64,000 nucleotides of DNA from Batillaria attramentaria (GCA_018292915.2 JACVVK020000018.1:1280001-1344000), one strand, 5' to 3'. Shown: positions 1 through 11,436, counted from the stretch's first letter. Program-made: numbers and translations. The notes: generated by a model from the letters alone, not told the origin.

Positions 1-409
1 TAATCAGACTGTGAAATTCGGCCTCATCCAGGTGACGCGGGTCCTCAGGGCATCTGACCGAGAACTGTGAGTAATTCGTGGCACGCGGGTCAAGTCATCC
101 GTAGGGTGAGTAGGTGATGTGCCAATTAGACCGGCGCGCGGGATTCAGTAGTATCTCCTGCTTGAGTATCCACTGTCCGGGTCTGAGGTCATGCATGCAT
201 AGCGGCCTCGGGGAAGAGTACTTGATTTGGGGGGATTTCTTCCCTCACGATACCTTGACACCAGGGTCAAGCTGGTCTGACTGAACGTGTCACGACCACA
301 GAACTGTAAAGGTGCATCGTGGGTAAACGCCCTTGGTTTGCGCCATACGCCGCTGTGTAATGGTGATGCGTAGTTAAAAGCACAGCACACTAGCTTGCTA
401 TTTAGGTTT
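1..409. other. Intergenic, no gene seen
   Basis: Unique-looking, CpG-containing DNA. Short open frames occur but show no recognisable protein. The last ~30 bases begin the direct repeat described at 380-805. Confidence 0.4.
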
Positions 410-805
410 GTATCTGACAGAGGGTGGGGTGGGTGTTTGGGGATTTAACGTCCTTTTCCACCACATACGGGTGATATCAAAGACGGGGCAACGATGAAAA
501 AGCCAGCACAAATATTTGGCCCGAGCCGGGATACGAACTCACGACCCGAGCATTAGAAGTCCAACGCTCTACCATTCGGCCACCCCGGCTCCCCGTATCT
601 GACAGAGTATAAGTTTGTGCGGCATATCTTACGCATCTACTATAATCTAAGAGACTGGCGCACCTACATGTAGTCAGTTAAAAAAAAAAAACACACTAGC
701 TTGCTATTTAGGCTTGTATCTCATGGCAAAGTATACGTTTGTGCGGCATATTGTATGCATCTATTACACTCTAAAAGATTGGCGCACCTACATGTAGCAG
801 ATAAA
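380..805. repeat. Direct repeat pair interrupted by a SINE
   Basis: The words ACACTAGCTTGCTATTTAGG and TTTGTGCGGCATAT, followed by GCGCACCTACATGTAG, occur in the same order twice. Copy 1 is 380-422 plus 608-680 and copy 2 is 689-803. Copy 1 is split by the SINE at 423-594; removing the SINE and one target-site copy restores collinearity. The duplication therefore probably predates the SINE insertion. The origin of the repeated unit is unknown. Confidence 0.7.
423..594 (-). mobile_element. tRNA-derived SINE, full length, with target-site duplication
   Basis: On the minus strand the element starts with a tRNA-like head containing A-box-like and B-box-like (GAGTTCGTATCC) pol III promoter sequences. 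A body follows with the family words GCCAAATATTTGTGCTGGC, GTTGCCCCGTCTTTGATATC and GTGGTGGAAAAGGACGTTAAA. It ends in a CCCACCCC-like tail without poly(A). Perfect 13-bp flanking duplications (GTATCTGACAGAG) at 410-422 and 595-607 show retroposition directly. The same family recurs at 5049, 7828, 14361 and 44720. Confidence 0.9.
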
Positions 806-1203
806 GCTTGAAAAAAGGCGGTAAGTGCGCGGCATAATTGTACGAAATCGGCGAGATTCCAGTGTGCAAACTTCGATCGATCGCGAAGCCGATTCAGCGC
901 GGCCGATTCTCAGTGGTGCTCACACGCATCCACACCGCACCAAACACGCTTGTCAAGATATGTGCAGATGGTGGTACGAGTGGCAGTCAGCTGTTCAGTT
1001 AACTTACGGTGTTTTAGTCTCTTTTGTGCAGTAACGTGTATTTCAAACGTGCACAGCGTAGCACAAACCAAGGGCGTTTACCCACCCTGAGGTTGGTTAG
1101 TTGGGTGTAACGTCCCACGCCACAAGACGTGATTGGAGAGACGGCCCTTGTGGGCGGATTACGGGGAGAAGGGATAGCTCCCCTACGCGCGTTATCCGTG
1201 CAT

Positions 1204-1480
1204 CAGGATCAGTCACTTGGGACGCTATATGGCAGCTGAAACCATTGTGGTGACTCTGGCTGTCGTGTTATGTTCTACGTACGTAGGTCTAGCGTACCGC
1301 GTACTGAGCAGAAGGTCTAGCGTACCGCGTACTGAGCAGAAGGTCTAGCGTGCCGCGTACTGAGCAGAAGGTCTAGCGTACCGCGTACTGAGCAGAAGGT
1401 CTAGCGTACCGCGTACTGAGCAGACGATGTCAAGTTATTTGGTTGCGGACTGAAGACCAACCAGACAGCGCTGCTTGGTG
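1204..1480. repeat. Dispersed repeat B, copy 1, carrying a minisatellite
   Basis: Shares ATCAGTCACTTGGG, ACCATTGTGGTGACT and TTATTTGGTTGCGGA in the same order with 12,240-12,380 and 12,636-12,765. This copy is expanded by the internal 28-bp minisatellite. It is probably an old interspersed repeat; the class is unknown. Confidence 0.65.
1285..1423. repeat. 28-bp minisatellite, five units
   Basis: Five tandem units of about 28 bp, each containing GGTCTAGCGTACCGCGTACT. The only difference I see is A to G in the third unit. Such uniformity implies recent expansion. The unit contains two CpGs and RsaI-like GTAC sites. Confidence 0.95.
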
Positions 1481-1485
1481 GTGAC

Positions 1486-2110
1486 GTGTCGTACACGTGT
1501 CAAAGTCATACTTCTCTACTGTTAGAAGCCGCAAAGTCACGAAAATGGCCGCAATGGCCAAAAGGAACATCTATTCAACTGGCAAACATCCTTAGAGCAT
1601 TGTCAGCGGCAGATCCCCCCCCCCCCCCAGAACTCAAAGACTTTAACTAAAGTCACACAAGCTTAAGTCATTTGTCGTGAGGATCTCTATACAGAGAATC
1701 ACGATCCGGACCAGGTCAGACCGGGTCATTATCGTCGGCTGCTGGCGTTCCGTTCCCGCTCCATGGCGGAGACTTGTATTGTCATTCCAGTGAACATTCC
1801 CCCACTTGGGCAGCTGCCTCTGGCCGGATGACACTTTCATTTTTTGTGGCAGTACGTGACTCGTTTTTTTGACGACTTTTCCGGCGGGATCGATTTTTAA
1901 GCAGACGGTTGCCTTGGGCCGCTCTCATTGCAGCCCTTTTTTTTTTCAAAGTATTTTTCGTATGCTGCTTTTTTTTTTTCCTTCTTCTTTTTTAAAGGGC
2001 TTAGGGTCCAGACGATCTCGATGAAACTCATGAAGTTTCGGCGACTTAGCGAGTTTTTTGGGTTTTTTTTTTGTAGACGTGCGTCATATTTCAAACTTTC
2101 GTGAGTTTCT
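1486..2110. other. Intergenic, no gene seen
   Basis: Contains short poly-C and poly-T runs and no recognisable coding sequence. Open frames here are composed of simple sequence or lack similarity to anything I recognise. Confidence 0.35.
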
Positions 2111-2127
2111 AGTTTTACTAGATTGTC

Positions 2128-2128
2128 C

Positions 2129-2222
<94 letters not shown>

Positions 2223-2350
2223 CTTCCCCGATCAGCATGGTTCGCAAATACCGAATACGGTGATAAAAACCAACGCTGTTCTGTCCGTCCGTCCGTCCGT
2301 CCGTCCGTCCGTCTGTCCGTCTGTCCGTTTGTCCGTCTGTCTGTCTGTCT
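2128..2350. repeat. Microsatellites (TCTG)n, (TC)n and (TCCG)n
   Basis: A (CTGT) tract at about 2128-2170 passes directly into a (TC) tract to 2220. After 60 bp of unique DNA a (GTCC) tract decays into (GTCT) up to 2350. Serine- and cysteine-rich open frames across here are translations of the repeats. Confidence 0.95.
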
Positions 2351-2554
2351 GAGTAACGTTAGACATGGCAGTCTTAACTGATATTAGAGGGTTTTTTTTT
2401 CCCACGTTATGACTGATGTGTCGAGCATGACATTTTCAGCTGTATATGGACGATACGGTCAAATTGCAGGTAACACGTGCAGCGCTGGCGGAAAGTGTAG
2501 TTCCCGTGGGTGTCATCATTTCTGTAATAGGTGTGCAGCAGTGCACTTCTAGTT

Positions 2555-2556
<2 letters not shown>

Positions 2557-2596
<40 letters not shown>
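2557..2596. repeat. (CT)n microsatellite
   Basis: About 20 CT units. Confidence 0.95.
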
Positions 2597-2600
<4 letters not shown>

Positions 2601-2945
2601 GACCCGCCTCTCACGATTACCCATACAGTTATGTTCAAGTGGGATTTCTTCCTTTGAAAAGCCGTTTAAATGCTATACAAAAAAAATCATGCTTATGTTT
2701 AATCTGAGCAATGGGGAAACAAAATCCTGAATTACTTGCAGTTTTTCCAGTGGGTCCAATATTCCAAGCTCGAAACTCCAGCTGTAACTCATTCCGCGGG
2801 CCCAGAATAGATGGACATTGAAACCCAGCCTATGCGTTCCTGGAGTGGTTTTGTGGAATCTGCATAATCATTATGTACGAGTTTAGACGAGCGGAGACAT
2901 ATTTGCGGACACTGCACGTCACGTAACCTTAACTATCCTCAACAG

Positions 2946-3150
2946 GTTAATGAATGAATGAATGAAGGAAGGAAGGAAGGAAGGAAGGAAGTTAGGATGG
3001 AATCCTGGTCTGTGATTTTCCGGAGTAGTTTCGTGGAATCAAAATAAATGTTCGAGTTTTGGCTATCGAAGATGTTCCGTATCGCACACCAAGCTTGACT
3101 AGCCTTGGCAGGTTAACAACTGAATGAATGAATGAATGAATGAATGAAAA
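2946..3150. repeat. Paired GAAT and GGAA tetranucleotide repeats
   Basis: (GAAT)n followed by (GGAA)n at 2946-2992 and (GAAT)n at 3121-3149. Both are preceded by a similar sequence (CAGGTTAA after CTATCCTCAA or TAGCCTTGG), suggesting a duplicated ~175-bp unit containing the microsatellite. Confidence 0.7.
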
Positions 3151-3289
3151 CAGGTGCACGGCCAGTAGTGCTAATGACTAACCCATCAGTGAACTGCTCT
3201 ACAGCCTTCGGCGTAAGCCGAACCAGCGCCCGCTTTCTTGCTGTATATCACAGCTACTTTTTCTTGGTTGTTGTTGTTGTTGTTGTTGT

Positions 3290-3588
3290 TTGTACAGCGA
3301 TTTCTGTTTTGGACAAGTTGCGCTTGTGAATGCGCCTGTGCGCTCAAAATAGTCTCTCTATCTTCAAGTAGAGATTAGTAGAGTTTCGAGTGCAATACTC
3401 TGACGTTTGCTGGCCGTGCAAACCAGAAGAACTCAATTACAAGGTCGAGTATGGCAACCACATTGTTACCCTCGGCGACTGCGTTTTCAATCAGCTGAAG
3501 GCAAGCCTGTCCGTGCATTGATTTGTGCGTGTGTCTTAGTGGTACGTTCATTGCGAGACATCACCAAAACAGCTTCTACAGGCTGGAT
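3290..3588. repeat. Dispersed repeat A, copy 1
   Basis: About 300 bp. It shares GAGATTAGTAGAGTTTCGA, CTCTGACGTT, GCTGGCCGTGCAAA, ACAAGGTCGAGTATGG and GCGTGTGTCTTAGT in the same order with 6014-6346, and parts with 5816-5996. No intact reading frame spans all copies. Class unknown. It is preceded by a (TTG)n tract. Confidence 0.75.
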
Positions 3589-3589
3589 C

Positions 3590-4650
3590 TGTAAGTAACG
3601 GACACAGGTTCCCTTCTGCAATAGTTTAGGTCGCGATTGTCTAGCTGAGGCTTTTAGCTTGAAGTTGTGCCGTCATTTTCAACATCTGTACTGAGCAACG
3701 GCCTTTTCCGATACGGGTCGAGTTTGTGGCGACTCTGTGCGATTCGCACACCGGCGCCGTTTGGTTCAGTAACACTGACTCATGAGTTTCTTCGAAAGGA
3801 ACGCTTATTCATTTAAAGTTACAACGCTGTCGCTTTCTTTGAGTAATTTGTCCATTTTGGGACCAACTGTCGGTAGTTTGGCTCGAACCTCTGTTACTGA
3901 ACGCGCGCCATATGTTGTGACGCAGTACTTATCGCCAAGTGCTGTGACTTCGTTCCTTTGTACTGTATAGGCAAACGCAGCGGCCAACTGCGGCTGAACA
4001 CTTGTAGGCCCTTTTCGCATTGTGGTGACGACGTTCTCGCTGCTGCGTCGACCACCATAACCGCGCGGGCCTCCTGGCGCGTTTATGACAGAGCAACAGC
4101 CAGGGATAAAATAATTCCACACTAAACTGGACTACATCAAGCAGCGTGTGGTCGGCTTTAGGAGATTAGATGTCGTGTGCCGAGGGCTGTGCGAGAAGGC
4201 TATGTCGATTTCTATGAGACAGCGGTGTTCCCGTGTATAGTCATCGAGACAGTGTTTAGCTCCTGTTTAGCCCTTGTAATTTATTTCCGGAGAGCCTGTC
4301 TGTGTTCTGGTTAGTACAGTGTACGGACATCGGACAACGTTCTGATTCTGTCGTGAGGTGAAAGACTCAGTCATAGGTTGCGGTGTAAATTTTCGTATTG
4401 TATACTTTGTTATTGAACATACATCACACGTGGTGTCATTGTTAAAGATAGGACTGTAGGAATCGCCTCATCTTTATTCATAATCGTGTCCTGCTGTCAT
4501 TCAAAGTCTGGTTGGGTTTCTCAGAGATAGAAAGTTGTTGGTTTTCCCTATAAATTCAGGTCAGGGACGAAGCCGAAAATCTACCTCAGCCCTGAGGTAG
4601 TCTGCGGGCTGTTCCTAACCCGTCTTGTGCTCCAGAGAACACGTGTTTTT
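3590..4650. other. Intergenic, no gene seen
   Basis: Mostly unique DNA. Overlapping open frames on both strands around 3,780-4,120 show no recognisable family, so I do not call a gene. Confidence 0.35.
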
Positions 4651-4654
4651 TGTG

Positions 4655-4690
4655 TTTTTTTTTTTTTTTTTTTTTTTGGGGGGGGGGGGG
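4655..4690. repeat. Bipartite T-run/G-run homopolymer
   Basis: A run of about 23 T passes directly into about 13 G. The same arrangement recurs at 19,797, 34,748, 40,765, 41,026 and 47,362, and as C-run/A-run at 29,462, 39,410 and 59,217. Confidence 0.95.
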
Positions 4691-5048
4691 TCGTTTAATG
4701 CTGTATTCTAAATGCGGAAGAAATACTGCCTTGCAACAATATTGGGAGAGTGTGTGTGTGGGGAGGGGGGGGGAGGGGGGTGGAGGTGTCAAAAAGCGTT
4801 TATCACAGTGTGGTTCATGCCGATATGCTCACGTACTGCTGTGTCATTTTTTCCACCGCAATAAATTATTATTGAGCTAATTTATCCTTGTATCAGCGTG
4901 TGAATCTGAAAAAGCTAGCGCGGCCGAGTTTGTGAAAACGTTTCAGTCGCGCTCCTAGCTATTAGTAGGCCTAACTTTTTTTTTCTTCTGTTTCTAATAT
5001 TCTTCACTATGACTCATTCTGTTTTCACAACCACTGTCACAGTTTTGG

Positions 5049-5209
5049 GCGGATGGGTGTTTGAGAGGTTTAACGTCCTTTTCCACCACATACGAACGGT
5101 AACCAAGATGGGCCAACGAGGATAAAGCCAGCACTAATAGTAGTTTGGTTTCCAGTCGGGATTCGAACTCACGACCCGAGCATTTTTAGTCCAGTGGCCT
5201 ACCATTTTT
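5049..5209 (-). mobile_element. tRNA-derived SINE, 5' truncated, with TSD
   Basis: Minus-strand copy of the same SINE family. The tRNA head is cut inside the A-box region, and the body and tail are present. Perfect 10-bp duplications ACAGTTTTGG lie at 5039-5048 and 5210-5219. The truncation coincides with the target site, so it arose at insertion, as expected for LINE-driven target-primed reverse transcription. Confidence 0.88.
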
Positions 5210-5815
5210 ACAGTTTTGGAGGAAAACAGCTCGTTTTCAGCAACAGAAGGATCTTGTGCCTACTCCTGTTTCGGCCATCTTTAGACTGTGGCTCAGTCAC
5301 TTGGTCAGTTATACCCTCTTGTGCTTTGAACGTCAGAACAAAATCGGAAAACGGTGGGCGTCTCCGGTTTGATGTGGCAGAGGTCTTGGAGTAAACCTGA
5401 TAAACCTGATAAACCTGGCGGCACTAAACAACACATCAAAGACAAGGCAGCAAAACCTGACGCACGTGCCGGCTGCTCTCTCTGTCTTTGACTTGTGCTT
5501 GGAACGATGCACGTGCGTCTTGGAGGCGTGGATGACGTGCTTAAAATAACAAATGACTGTGCGCGTCTAGTAACTGTAATATTATACAACAACGTTGAAG
5601 ATAATTGTTCAGTTGTCGAATGCGTGTATCTTGTGACTTGGAAATTGTCCTTTCTTTCCAGTTGTAGCACCACAGGCGTGTATTTGGGTCAGGCGAGGGT
5701 CAGAGCAGACCTTATATACTGTGGGGTGACGTAGGCTTGTTTCTGTTCATGGCCGAATTGGCGGCGCCCACAAGACCATAATTAGGTTTAACAGAGTTTA
5801 ATAATTAGAGTTTCT

Positions 5816-5996
5816 TCATAGTGCTGTTGCTACCATTACTAGGTTTTATACAGAGAGGCTTCTGTTTGGGAACAGTTGTGCTTGCGACCGCTGCTGCGCC
5901 TGTGCGCTCGACTGAGTAGTCTATCTTATGTATTAGTGCATGTGTCTTAGTGGTGTGGTGTTGGACACCACCAAAACAGCTCAGAACGATCTGTTA
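5816..5996. repeat. Dispersed repeat A, copy 2 (internally deleted)
   Basis: Matches the start and end of repeat A (GTGCTGTTGCTACCATTACT; GCATGTGTCTTAGTGGTG) but lacks the ~130-bp middle. It lies about 200 bp before copy 3, so the two may be a decayed tandem pair. Confidence 0.7.
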
Positions 5997-6013
5997 GCCT
6001 AAACATTCTTATA

Positions 6014-6346
6014 ACATAGGGATGTTAACAGTGCCATTGCTACTTTTACTAGTTTTGTGTACAGAATTCTATTTGGGAAGAGTTGCGCTTATGACTGCTC
6101 GTGTGTGCTCAGAATAGTCGCAGTCTATCTTAGAGATTAGTAGAGTTTCGAATGCAGCACTCTGACGTTGGCTGGCCGTGCAAAAATGAGGAAAACTCAG
6201 CTACAAGGTCGAGTATGGTAACCGCATTGTCAACGGCTACTGCGCTTTGGCTTCAGTCAGCTGAACGCGAGCCTGTCTGTGCATTGATTTATGCGTGTGT
6301 CTTAGTTGTGTGATGCCAGACACCACCAAACCAGTTCACAACGATC
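6014..6346. repeat. Dispersed repeat A, copy 3
   Basis: The longest copy of repeat A, collinear with 3290-3588 from the leader words through CTTAGTTGTG. It ends at AACGATCTGTT, shared with copy 2. Confidence 0.75.
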
Positions 6347-6349
6347 TGT

Positions 6350-7630
6350 TGTAAAAGAAAAATAATAATAATAATTTTAAAAAATCACGAAATCAGGGCC
6401 CTCAAATGAAGTTTGTGGTGTGATTTAATGCACTGTCTTTACCAGCAGGAAACACCCCTCAACCAACCGCTCCCATCTTAGCCGGGTATCTGTGCCCACA
6501 TTGCTGCGAATACAAGCAACGGATGATCCACACTAAATGATAACGATGCGGAAAAGGGGTGTTTATTTAGTTTGAACAGAATCCCGTGTATCTACCCCAA
6601 CCCATGAGTGTATGACTCTGCAGGCACGTCCGGACCCGAAAGGATTTTTTTTTTTTTAAATTTCGGTTTATCTTACATAGCTCTGTTGTTTAGGTTCGGC
6701 CCACCTTAACGTCAACCACATTTTGCACGACGCCCTGTTTATTTTAACTCCCACATGAAATGTTCAGTATTTCTCATGTTTACGCTGGCATTGCATGTTT
6801 CAAGCCCAAAGCCTCCGCTGCCTGGCTTCCAAACATCTCCAGACCAAAATTGCTTCTCAGTTGGGAATCATTCACATTGCCTGTTACATGTGCGTCGGGG
6901 GTAAAAATGGTTGAAAAGACAATTTGAAGTTTGGCTTTCAAACTGTCTTGTCGACCCGCTCTGAAAAATAGACCAAATACCTCAACGAAATTGAAGTGGA
7001 ATGTTCTCAGACGTTTCACTGTTCTGTCGTGTGGCGTTTCTGGCTAAGACAAGAATGAAGGAAATTTTAGTTTTAGTTAACGTATGTCGGTCACCTTTCA
7101 CGCCCGCCGTTGCTAAATTTCTAATAGTAAATTATGAAGTATACTAGCCGCACACACACACACACGCACGCACGCACGCACAGAGTCGTACATATACAGC
7201 AACAGGAACAGAGCAAAACTAGCAATAAATCCAGATGCTTGGAGGTAGTTAGCGAACAACTTCAAACGCTTTTATGGCCATTCTCAACAGTCTCAGTCGT
7301 AACCTTAATCAAGTGTTTAATTTTATGACATCCACTTTATGCGAAAGTGCAGACAGCTTATAGTTGTAGGCACCCTGCTGACACGTATTACGTCATACTT
7401 CAGCGTGAATGAGATGCTGTCTAAAGGGCAAAGATGCTCCTTTAAAATTCTTCAGCCGTTCTTCCAGAAGGCGGATCTGCTCATGATCATCGACCAGTTA
7501 AACAGAGCAGCCATGCAGCTTCATGGCACAGACTGTTGTTCGCGGACAACAGCAAAAGTCGAAAGCATGCATCACGCGTTATTGAGGTCTTAGCGGTGAC
7601 GAACATTACGTAAGAAGAGGACAAATCGGT
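6350..7630. other. Intergenic, no gene seen
   Basis: Unique DNA with an (AC)/(GCAC) microsatellite at 7150-7182. No recognisable coding sequence. Confidence 0.35.
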
Positions 7631-7636
7631 CAGAAG

Positions 7637-7700
7637 CCTAAACGCGCGTATTCCAGTTCAGAACTCAGCCCGACCAATAGTCGCGTGCGCGGCACGGTAC
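7637..7700 (+). repeat. Dispersed repeat E, fragment
   Basis: Contains CCAGTTCAGAACTCAGCC, related to 32,727-32,820 and, in reverse orientation, to 39,935-40,018 and 54,975-55,080. Only the first part of the unit is recognisable. Confidence 0.5.
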
Positions 7701-7827
7701 CCCCGTGGTATGGTCGATCGGTAGACGTACATTTTGGCTTGTATCTTAGTAACGTCGGCCCGCAGTAGGCTATAATTTTTTTTTATTCTTGTTTTTGGTT
7801 ACATCAGTACATGTAACACTTCTACTC

Positions 7828-7989
7828 GGGGAGCCGGGGTGGTCGAATGGTAGAGCGTTGGACTTCTAATGCTCGGGTCGTGAGTTCGATCCCGGCTGGG
7901 GCCAAATATTTGTGCTGGCTTTTTCATCGTTGCCCCGTCTTTGATATCACCCTATGTGGTGGAAAAGGACGTTAATCCCCCAAACACCC
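7828..7989 (+). mobile_element. tRNA-derived SINE, full length, with TSD
   Basis: The best plus-strand copy. The tRNA-like head carries an A box at 7840-7850 (TGGTCGAATGG), a TCT-like anticodon loop near 7864-7870 and a B box at 7883-7893. The anticodon stem does not pair well, so it is not a functional tRNA gene. Perfect 15-bp duplications GTAACACTTCTACTC flank it at 7813-7827 and 7990-8004. The head resembles tRNA-Arg(UCU). Confidence 0.92.
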
Positions 7990-8140
7990 GTAACACTTCT
8001 ACTCATAAGTGTTCATGGCGGAATGTTGCGTACATTTGATTAGGTACCAGAGTACAAAAATACCAGTTTTATGGCATAAGAATATTAATTTATACCATGT
8101 TGTAATACATAACTTCTGATCAGTAAACTCTGTGCTTTGC

Positions 8141-8147
<7 letters not shown>

Positions 8148-8198
<51 letters not shown>
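8148..8198. repeat. (GT)n microsatellite
   Basis: About 25 GT units. Confidence 0.97.
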
Positions 8199-8201
<3 letters not shown>

Positions 8202-8609
8202 CGAAAGACAGTAGGCTATAATTTTGCACATGTCTTATTGGTATTATGCTTTAGTCACCGTAAGCAACCAAGGTTTACCTTAAACTTTAAAAAAAATACC
8301 TACATCATGCACCTTTAACGGGCTATTTCCATCTTTGCTAAGCTGAAGCCAACTTATGTTTTGAAAGTGTTTCGCTCGTGAATGCGCCTGTTCGCTCGAA
8401 ATACTCTTTCTTGATGACTAGCACGGTTCTTAATGCGATACGATTTGCGCGAGTGGTCGAACATTCAAATTCTACGACTGTTGTTACACTACTTGAGCGC
8501 TCAGTGTGGTCTCCGCGTCATCGAGTCCGTTTTGGTTGGCTCAGTGCCAGCATTGCAGACCGCGCTGCCACTGTCCAGGTGTCTAAGTGGCGTGCCGATA
8601 GTCACCACG

Positions 8610-8890
8610 AAAACGGGGTTTGGGAGTTTAGCCCTGGGTTAGAGTCTAACCTCGAACTAAACTAGCTCCAGGTTTAAATTTTCCGTTTGTTTTTTTTTTT
8701 TTTTTGTTGTTGAAGCGGGTTCATTCCAGCAAGGTGCCTATGTCGTGATAGAACGATTTTTGTCTTTCTTTCTTCGCTTCCTTTTTTTTTTTTTTTAATT
8801 AATTTTGTTTTGGGGTTTCTTTTGTCCTAGTCTGGGTTAGGCCCGCAGCCGTGGGTTAAATTAACCTCGAGTTCTGCATACAGACCCTGG
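8610..8890 (-). repeat. TIR element C, short copy
   Basis: Shares GAGTTTAGCC, GTCTAACCTCG, AACTAAACTAGCTC and GTGGGTTAAATTAACCT with the copy at 48,062-48,350 and with the two ends of the 36,063-36,748 element in reverse orientation. The middle is T-rich. The right end (GAGTTCTGCATACAGACCCTGG) is a diverged form of the terminal repeat seen at 36,063. Confidence 0.65.
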
Positions 8891-9276
8891 TCGTTTCGCT
8901 AACGCTGTTACCTTCAAGTCAAGGGCAGATAACGTCAGACTAGCATTTTTTCTTTTCTTTCTACAGGCATTCCGTTTATTGGTTGCTTTTCTTTTTGATC
9001 ACTGAATCCTATTTTAGCTATATAAGAAAATACTGCCGGATACATTTCAATAGAAACGTTCGCTTTCAACGTTTTCAGCTCCGAAACGTTCATCAGTGAG
9101 GATTTTCAGGTCATAAATTCGTGCACACGCGTCGCCGTTTGATTACAATAGAACGTTTCATGTTTGAGCCAAATGGCGCAAGCGCACAATAGCTTTATGT
9201 ATCGATTAGCCAACGCTTTCAATTCGTTTGCCATCTCTAACCTTCTTTTCCTGAGTGCGCTGACATTTTCGGATGA

Positions 9277-9815
9277 GAGTCCGCAGAGTTCACCCAGGGG
9301 ATTTGTTTCTTCATTTTCTCTTTGTTCTACCTTCTGTTTCTTTCTTTCTTTCTTGGAAATATGAACAGCAAGCGCAGAGTTCACCTAGGGAATAATGTTT
9401 GTTCAATTTCTTTTTTGTTCTTTCTTTCTTTCTTTTTTTTTTTTTCTTTTTTTTTTTTTTCTTTCTTTCTTGGGAATAGAATTCCATGCGGAGAGTTCAC
9501 CTAGGGGATTTGTTTGTTCGGATTTTTTTGTTTGTTTTGTTTTGTTTAGGGCTTTGTTTTCTTTTGTTTGGTTATTTTCTTTCTTTCTTTCTGTCCTTTG
9601 TTTCTCATGGGTATAAAACCACAAGTGCAGAGTTTAATCAGAGCATTTGTTTCTTCGGTTTCGTTTTTCTTTCCTTCCTTATTTATTTCTTTCCTTCTCG
9701 GAAGATTTCGCTCAGGGCGTTTGTATGTTCTTTTTCACTTTCCTTTCTTAACGTTCTTTCTTTCTGTCCTTATTCTTTCTTTCTTTCTTGGGAGTATGAA
9801 CCCAGGAGAATTTCT
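9277..9815. repeat. Pyrimidine-rich ~110-bp tandem array
   Basis: About five degenerate units. Each has a GCAGAGTTCACCTAGGG-like anchor, then ATTTGTTTGTTC, a long TTTC/T tract and CTTGGGAATATGAAC. Phenylalanine/serine-rich reading frames here are products of the repeat. One strand is almost pure pyrimidine over ~500 bp, so triplex (H-DNA) formation is possible. Confidence 0.8.
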
Positions 9816-10080
9816 GGGGCTTTTTTTTCTTTTTTTTTTGTTGTTGGTGGTTTTGTTTTGTTTTGTTTTGCTTATGTTTGTCTAGCGTTCCCGTCGTATC
9901 CTAGCGAACGGACCTTGGGCGGACGAATTCACACACGATCGGTACGCACAACAATACACTCCCCTGTGATGCGATTATACACCATAACACCCAGTACAAA
10001 ACTGTCAGCTGACATAACATCACATCAGTAATAATACCATCACCATACCATTACCATATCACGCACACTCCTTTAATCTC

Positions 10081-10176
10081 CTCCCCCCCCCCCTCCCCCC
10101 CCCCCTCCCCCACCCCTCTTCCCTACCTTCGACTTTTGCCATACATGTGCCCTGTTACATCCTCGCCTTTTTAGAG

Positions 10177-10209
<33 letters not shown>

Positions 10210-10250
10210 CACACACACACACACCACACACACACACACAGTGGTCCATT
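10081..10250. repeat. Poly-C tract and (CA)n microsatellite
   Basis: Interrupted poly-C at 10,081-10,116 and (CA)n at 10,182-10,240. Confidence 0.9.
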
Positions 10251-10550
10251 CGATACGCACGAGCTTAGTATTTTCTGCACACTTCTGTGACTCGTACTCC
10301 TGTTCACAGTGACTGATCGATACAGCTGTATGATTGGACGAACGTGAAGCGTCTTCGCGGCCACGCATGATTGATTCCGGCTTGCTGTCCCGTCGCCAGC
10401 GCCACTCATGCATATTTCACGCCTACGTCGCGCACCATTTGTTTCAACCGCCAGCTAGGAAACAGCCCTCAACAAGGTAATGGGGCTTTCAGCAAAATGT
10501 CCCACATGCAATTTAGGCTCTTTCAAATTTGCAAAATGGCGCGAACATTG

Positions 10551-10602
<52 letters not shown>

Positions 10603-10725
10603 GTGTGTGTGTGTGTGTGTGGTGTGTGTGTGTGTGTGTGTGTGTGTCCGCCAGTGCCTGCGCTTCCCAGAATCAAGGACTCTCTGACGAATCTGAGCCC
10701 TTCGTACATGGAAGGTGCGCGCGCG

Positions 10726-10796
<71 letters not shown>
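10551..10796. repeat. (TGCG)n/(TG)n compound microsatellites
   Basis: (TGCG)n at 10,551-10,601 runs into (TG)n up to 10,648. A second (TG)n spans 10,730-10,795. Long alternating purine-pyrimidine DNA. Confidence 0.95.
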
Positions 10797-11288
10797 CCCG
10801 CGGATTGGTGTATTTATTTGACGTCTGCGTGTGGAGACGATGGAAGGTGGGGGGGGGTGTAAACTCCCCCCCCCCCCTCAGAAGAATGCAAAACCGTTTT
10901 GCCAAGCATGATTGGACAGTCTGTTAGCATTTGAATCCAGAAATTTGAACACAATTGATTTTCTTTCGCCGTGATTTCCTGCCTAATGAATATTTATGAA
11001 GTTGCCTCCGGCCTATGTGGGGTGGGTTTGTTTTTTATTAGAGCAGATGGTTACCATATGACACGAGGCCGATGTTCTCCATTGCTAAAAAATTGATTCT
11101 GTAGAAGACAGCACATCACGTATAGCATCCTCGCCAAGCGTATATCATATCTCCAGGATGGAGCGTGCTATTGTTTCCGGCTGTGTGTCCCGCTTTCGCT
11201 CTCTCCCGTCAGCTGTGCCTAGATAATACCTCTCAGTTTTGTCCATCATGGTATCCACCACATTAATTTTGTGTGACCTCCTGCTGAA

Positions 11289-11289
<1 letters not shown>

Positions 11290-11324
<35 letters not shown>

Positions 11325-11394
11325 CGCGGTGTGTGTGCCACGGTGGGTGTGCCACGGTGTGTGTGTGTGTGTGCGCGCGCGCGCGCGCACGCGT

Positions 11395-11436
<42 letters not shown>

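Noticed and set aside
2058..2381. Long Ser/Cys/Leu-rich open frames over (TC)n and (TCCG)n
   Set aside because: They are translations of microsatellites; frames are open on both strands for the same reason.
7830..7905. tRNA-Arg gene (also at 44,720 and, on minus, 525-594 and 14,455-14,527)
   Set aside because: The head has pol III boxes, but the anticodon stem does not pair, and the copies carry a common SINE body with target-site duplications.
9322..10031. Phe/Ser-rich frames up to 181 codons that look membrane-like
   Set aside because: They are produced by the TTTC-rich tandem array; no start context, splice signals or family similarity.
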